A stretch of 15,340 nt of DNA, from contig DAOUWT010000033.1 in NCBI GenBank assembly GCA_030666985.1, positions 1 to 15,340 of the forward strand. Reading direction: 5' to 3'. The notes below the pieces were generated by a model, which saw only the letters and a program-made list of their open reading frames with translations, searched no databases and was not told the DNA's origin. This DNA comes from Chloroflexota bacterium (lineage in GTDB: Bacteria > Chloroflexota > Anaerolineae > Anaerolineales > UBA11858). A program made the translations under genes and the position numbers. Of the stretch, positions 12,356 through 15,340 are shown piece after piece. How positions within the stretch are numbered: the stretch's first letter is position 1; each line of letters begins with the position of its first letter.

Positions 12356-13753
12356 TTATATTTCCACCACAGTCCCTTCATTGGGGTAGTAAACATCCGA
12401 AATCCCTTCATTGTGGAGACGCTCCATGAGAGGTTCGGCCCCGCGCGGCTCGCCGTGGACGAGGAAGACCTTTTTGAGGCTGTCCCGCGTGGAGAGGGCG
12501 TACCTGGCCAGCAGGTCTTGCCCGGCGTGAGCGGAATATCCCCCAATGGTGACGACTTGTGCCCGGCGGTGGTAGGTTTTTCCGAAGATACGCACCTCCC
12601 TCTCCCGTTCGGCCAGACGCCGCCCCAGGGTGTGGGGAGCCTGCCAGGAGACGATTAGAATCGTGTTGCGAGAATCGCCAATGTGATTTTTAAGGTGATG
12701 TAAAATGCGCCCCGCCTCTGCCATCCCCGAAGCAGAAATGACCACAAAAGGTTCCTCCACGTAATTAATGGCTTTCGATTCCGCCACCGAGCGGGTGTAA
12801 CTAAGTTTATTGAATCCCAAAGCGGCGTTATGCTCATCGTTGGCAATGAATTCTTGGGTTTCAGCATCGAAACATTCCGGATGCTGCCGGAAGATGTGCG
12901 AAGCTCGAATCGCCAGGGGGCTATCAACAAAGACCGGGATTTCAGGGATGTCGCCGGCCTCCATCATTTTGTGGAGAGAATACACCAATTCTTGCGTTCG
13001 ACCCACCGCAAAGGCGGGAATGATCACCTTTCCACCCCGGGCAATCGTCTTTAGAACCACCTCGCGCAATTCGGCGAAAGCTTCATCTGGGACGCGCTTT
13101 ATTTTATCCCCATAGGTAGATTCCATGATCAGGTAATCGGCCTCTTCTGGGAGCACAGGGTCTCTTATGAGCAAAAGTCCAGGGCGGCCAATATCGCCCG
13201 AGAACCATAGCCGAAACTCCCGTCCATTGTCGGTAATATCCAATACCACCGCAGCAGAGCCCAGAATATGACCGGCATCCACCAGGTGCGCCTCAACGCC
13301 GGGGAGAGGAGAGAACCGCTCCTTGTACTTAAGGCCTTGGAAGTGGTGCGCCACACGAGCGGCTTCCTCTTGTGTATAAAGAGGTTCGATGAGCGGTTTA
13401 CCTTGCCGGGCAAGTTTCTTGTTGAGGTATTTAGCATCGGATTCGTGGATGTGCCCAGAATCGAGGAGCATAATATTGGCAAGGTGCGCCGTAGCATGGG
13501 TGGTGTAAATTGGGCCATGGTATCCGTTCTTGACAAGGTGGGGGAGGTTCCCGCTGTGGTCAATGTGAGCGTGGGAGAGGATTACAGCGTCAATTTCGCC
13601 GCAATTGAAAGGGAAATTACGATTCCGGCGGTAGGCTTCTTTACGATGGCCTTGGAACAGTCCACATTCTAATAATAATTTCTTGCCATTGATTTCCAAC
13701 AAGTGCATTGAGCCAGTCACGGTTCGAGCTGCGCCTACAAAACGAATTTTCAT
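12356..13753 (-). CDS. Beta-CASP metallo-beta-lactamase ribonuclease (RNA-specificity MBL)
   Basis: A 465-residue cytosolic zinc-dependent nuclease of the MBL-fold/beta-CASP/RMMBL class, related to CPSF73-like and RNase J-like RNA processing enzymes. The catalytic motif 2 HAHIDH is at 61-66, H162 in DAGHILGS and D187 in SGDIG complete the MBL metal site, ESTYGDK and IPAFAVGRTQE mark entry to the beta-CASP domain, VISASGMAEAGR is its motif, and the C-terminal RMMBL has GGYSAHAGQ and VHGEPRGA. Length fits the bacterial single-chain group of about 460 residues. It starts nine bases after the stop of the RNase D gene, with AGGAGG overlapping that stop, so both nucleases form a translationally coupled operon for RNA turnover. 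Confidence 0.93.
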   Translation of the reverse strand: MKIRFVGAARTVTGSMHLLEINGKKLLLECGLFQGHRKEAYRRNRNFPFNCGEIDAVILSHAHIDHSGNLPHLVKNGYHGPIYTTHATAHLANIMLLDSGHIHESDAKYLNKKLARQGKPLIEPLYTQEEAARVAHHFQGLKYKERFSPLPGVEAHLVDAGHILGSAAVVLDITDNGREFRLWFSGDIGRPGLLLIRDPVLPEEADYLIMESTYGDKIKRVPDEAFAELREVVLKTIARGGKVIIPAFAVGRTQELVYSLHKMMEAGDIPEIPVFVDSPLAIRASHIFRQHPECFDAETQEFIANDEHNAALGFNKLSYTRSVAESKAINYVEEPFVVISASGMAEAGRILHHLKNHIGDSRNTILIVSWQAPHTLGRRLAEREREVRIFGKTYHRRAQVVTIGGYSAHAGQDLLARYALSTRDSLKKVFLVHGEPRGAEPLMERLHNEGISDVYYPNEGTVVEI

Positions 13754-13758
13754 CTAAG

Positions 13759-13764
13759 CCTCCT
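13759..13764 (-). promoter_or_regulatory. Shine-Dalgarno overlapping the RNase D stop codon
   Basis: On the minus strand AGGAGG ends five bases before the ATG of the beta-CASP gene, and its first two bases are the last two of the TAG stop of the RNase D gene (TAGGAGG). Ribosomes terminating on the first gene are therefore positioned at the ribosome site of the second. Confidence 0.8.
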
Positions 13765-14896
13765 AAATATTCTTGATAACCCCCAAAATCTCCCCGCCAA
13801 AATGCTCCATTCGCCAGGGAACTTCTTCCAACACGCCCGCTAACGCCTCTTTGGTAAGGGGAGCCTCTTTGGCAACGGCGTCGAGAAGCTCACGAGGTAA
13901 TATAACGGCTGAATTGACGCCCATCTTTTGGGCCGCTGTTTTGCGCCACTGCTTTAATTCTTGCATCCGAATCAAGTAAGCTCGGCTGGGGCGTTTGGGG
14001 TGGGGCAGCGAAAAAGGCTCTGCTTCTAAACCTTCTTGGATGCTGTTTAATAGCCCTGAACCATATCGCTGTCCCACCCATCGGGGAACACCCCTAATAC
14101 TTAGGAATTCTTGCTTTGTTCGAGGACATTCTTCGGCCAAAGTTACCAAAATTTTGCGTGATAAAACCTTGAAGAGGGGCTTATCTTGTTTTTGGGCAAC
14201 TTTATCGCGATATTCGCAGAGTTTTTTATAGACCGCCGCCTTCTGTGGAGAGAGAGCCTGCGGGCCGTTTCCACGCCAACAGGGGGGAAGTTTTTGCCCG
14301 CTGGGGAGCGTGTGCGCGTGGCAAGCGCGGCCAAAATCTTCCTCGGCCAGCGGCCAGCGGCCAGCCTGGACAAGCTGCGAAGCTAGGATATTCCGCAGAT
14401 CAATCAAGTAATGAGTATCAACCTGAGCATACCTTAACATGCCTATTGGGAGCGGGCGCTTGCCCCAGTCGGCCTTTTGATAGCGTTTGTCAACCCGCAC
14501 CCCAAGAAGCTCCTTCAGGAGGATATCTAGTCCCATATTCTCACGTCCTAAAATACGAGCTGCCAGCATGGTGTCGAAAATATTGACAAATTGAAAACCA
14601 AAATCCTTTACTAGCATAATGACATCGTATTCAGAGGCGTGGAATATGGTTTCGATTTCGGGATTCCTGAAAATATCCCCCAAGGGTGAAAGGTCTTCGA
14701 TGACCAGCGGATCGACAATATAATCTCTGTCTAGGGTGGAGATCTGTATCAGGCAAACTTGCTCTTGATAGGCGTACAGGCTGTTGGCCTCGGTATCTAC
14801 GCCAAGAGCGGCTTCTCGCGAGAGGATTTCCAGCATACGTTCCAGGCTGGCTTGGTTTTCGACAAAAATAGGGTCAGGTAGGTTATGTGTTTTCAT
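13763..14896 (-). CDS. rnd: Ribonuclease D with HRDC domains
   Basis: A 377-residue 3'-5' exoribonuclease of the DEDDy superfamily involved in tRNA and other RNA 3'-end trimming. The catalytic residues are visible: D34 and E36 in GVDTEAN, D91 in HASEYDV, and Y156 with D160 in RYAQVDTHYLIDL. An HRDC domain follows at about 215-290 (YKKLCEYRDKVAQKQDKPLF, ILVTLAEECPRTKQEF, SIRGVP) and a second HRDC-like segment at about 315-375, the two-HRDC layout usual for RNase D. The ATG lies eight bases downstream of a TATAAT box with no Shine-Dalgarno, suggesting a leaderless message. It is the first gene of an operon with the beta-CASP ribonuclease. Confidence 0.92.
   Translation of the reverse strand: MKTHNLPDPIFVENQASLERMLEILSREAALGVDTEANSLYAYQEQVCLIQISTLDRDYIVDPLVIEDLSPLGDIFRNPEIETIFHASEYDVIMLVKDFGFQFVNIFDTMLAARILGRENMGLDILLKELLGVRVDKRYQKADWGKRPLPIGMLRYAQVDTHYLIDLRNILASQLVQAGRWPLAEEDFGRACHAHTLPSGQKLPPCWRGNGPQALSPQKAAVYKKLCEYRDKVAQKQDKPLFKVLSRKILVTLAEECPRTKQEFLSIRGVPRWVGQRYGSGLLNSIQEGLEAEPFSLPHPKRPSRAYLIRMQELKQWRKTAAQKMGVNSAVILPRELLDAVAKEAPLTKEALAGVLEEVPWRMEHFGGEILGVIKNI
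14344..14364. repeat. Three perfect heptamers CGGCCAG inside rnd
   Basis: CGGCCAG occurs three times in a row, with perfect 7-nt period, in the region linking the exonuclease domain to the first HRDC domain. On the coding strand it gives GRWPLAE, which looks acceptable for the family, so this may be coding coincidence or a small repeat expansion. Confidence 0.5.
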
Positions 14897-14904
14897 AGCG
14901 CCCT

Positions 14905-14910
14905 ATTATA
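14905..14910 (-). promoter_or_regulatory. -10 box of the rnd-MBL operon
   Basis: On the minus strand CTGCTATAAT is followed eight bases later by the rnd ATG. The same ten bases, CTGCTATAAT, precede the DUF6922 gene at 107-116 with a six-base gap to ATG. No -35 box is recognisable. The geometry predicts a leaderless transcript. Confidence 0.55.
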
Positions 14911-14941
14911 GCAGGAAGATTGGCAGATTGGGGATTGGCGA

Positions 14942-14980
14942 CCCAGGAACCGCGTTCCTCAGAGGAACGCGGTTCCTGGG
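14942..14980. repeat. 39-bp near-perfect palindrome (REP-like)
   Basis: CCCAGGAACCGCGTTCCT at 14942-14959 is the exact reverse complement of 14963-14980, around a 3-base centre CAG. Each arm is itself nearly palindromic (AGGAAC-CGC-GTTCCT), so alternative foldings are possible. It lies between the Uma2 remnant and rnd on the minus strand. There is no T-run on either side, so it is a poor intrinsic terminator and more like a repetitive extragenic palindrome. Confidence 0.8.
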
Positions 14981-14991
14981 CCGGGGAAACT

Positions 14992-15258
14992 TCACACGAG
15001 ATTCAGATTTCGTAATGCCTGGACGATGGGGGGATGCGCCCACAGCCAATCCACGGGGAAAGCAAGGCCAGGGAGCTGGGCTGCGTGATACACCTCCTCA
15101 TCGGGAAGGACAAACTGGTAACGGCCTTGTTCATCTAATTGGTAGAATTCGGCGCGTTCACGCTGGGGATCGATCAGCCAGTATTCGGGGATGCCGGCGG
15201 CTTCGTACCGAAGTGTGAGAAATCTTTCCGTCGCAAGTGAATGGTAGACTGAAACCAA
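14992..15258 (-). pseudogene. Uma2 family endonuclease, N-terminally truncated
   Basis: About 88 residues carrying only the C-terminal half of a Uma2 (DUF820) PD-(D/E)XK nuclease: RYEAAGIPEYWLIDPQRE, then LDEQGRY and LPGLAFPVDWLWAHPP. Full-length Uma2 proteins are about 180-200 residues, and the preceding catalytic beta-sheet with its Asp and Glu-x-Lys is missing. The open frame begins at a TTG exactly on the edge of the palindromic element at 15257-15310, and reading further upstream meets a stop at 15271-15273 inside that element. Insertion of the element, or a rearrangement at its edge, most simply explains the loss. No ribosome site or promoter is apparent. Confidence 0.75.
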
Positions 15259-15310
15259 GATTTCTCCTCGTTATTCGGCGGCAGTCGTGCCGAAACCTCG
15301 TCGAAATGAC
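15257..15310. mobile_element. Small palindromic element, short copy
   Basis: A 54-bp copy starting AAGATTTCTCC (15257-15267), with hairpin TTCGGC (15274-15279) and GCCGAA (15289-15294), ending GTCGAAATGAC (15300-15310). It matches the right half of the element at 12154-12252 (12199-12252, also 54 bp) at both ends and in the hairpin, while the interior differs. It abuts the truncated Uma2 frame. Confidence 0.7.
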
Positions 15311-15340
15311 ATGATTAATTGCCTAACTTAACGACATTGA

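Noticed and set aside
1..15340. tRNA, rRNA or riboswitch genes, including a T-box before glyS
   Set aside because: I saw no cloverleaf, rRNA segment or T-box motif; the glyS leader is almost wholly short tandem repeats.

Overview
The window reads as a chromosomal segment of a free-living bacterium, most likely a member of Chloroflexota (Anaerolineae-like). The basis is a fused glycyl-tRNA synthetase alpha-beta chain, an M3 oligoendopeptidase, a DUF401 permease, a Uma2 remnant, leaderless-looking promoters and intergenic spacers packed with short tandem repeats. The taxonomic call is an inference from gene content and style, not from a marker gene comparison.

Layout. 1-1300: a two-gene AbiE-like toxin-antitoxin cassette (DUF6922 protein, then an AbiEii-type nucleotidyltransferase) behind a palindromic operator, followed by a tract of consecutive hairpins and a strong intrinsic terminator. 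1337-6494: housekeeping genes, a minus-strand M3 oligoendopeptidase divergent from a plus-strand fused glycyl-tRNA synthetase of 1019 residues. 6496-10691: an accessory stretch with a MazEF-type pair under a perfect 18-bp palindrome, an AT-rich TcmP gene plus its usual partner Gp37/Gp68 (DUF5131) three-Cys protein, a truncated DUF234 nuclease domain on the minus strand, and a BtrH-like protein with its own promoter. 10883-14896: minus-strand housekeeping genes, namely an RNase D and a beta-CASP metallo-beta-lactamase ribonuclease that are translationally coupled, followed by a DUF401 permease. 14942-15310: a 39-bp palindrome, a Uma2 endonuclease remnant, and one copy of a small palindromic repeat element that cuts off the 5' end of that remnant. 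A longer copy of the element lies at 12154-12252.

The most unusual signal is a degenerate heptanucleotide repeat (CATCACT/CATCACG-like, with related 7-mers) that occurs as strictly phased arrays at 1-49, 1337-1385, 3378-3426 and 12264-12354. Other 7-nt periodic tracts lie inside genes. One makes up almost the whole linker joining the alpha and beta parts of the glycyl-tRNA synthetase (4311-4402), and another lies in a beta-subunit loop (6204-6231). A palindromic insertion lies in a second beta-subunit loop (5254-5291). This suggests that intergenic repeat expansion converted a former glyQ-glyS spacer into coding sequence.

The best candidate for a poorly described system is the TcmP-Gp37/Gp68 pair. 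One partner has methyltransferase-like motifs and the other a radical-SAM-like cysteine cluster. The pair is embedded between toxin-antitoxin and nuclease remnants in visibly AT-rich DNA.
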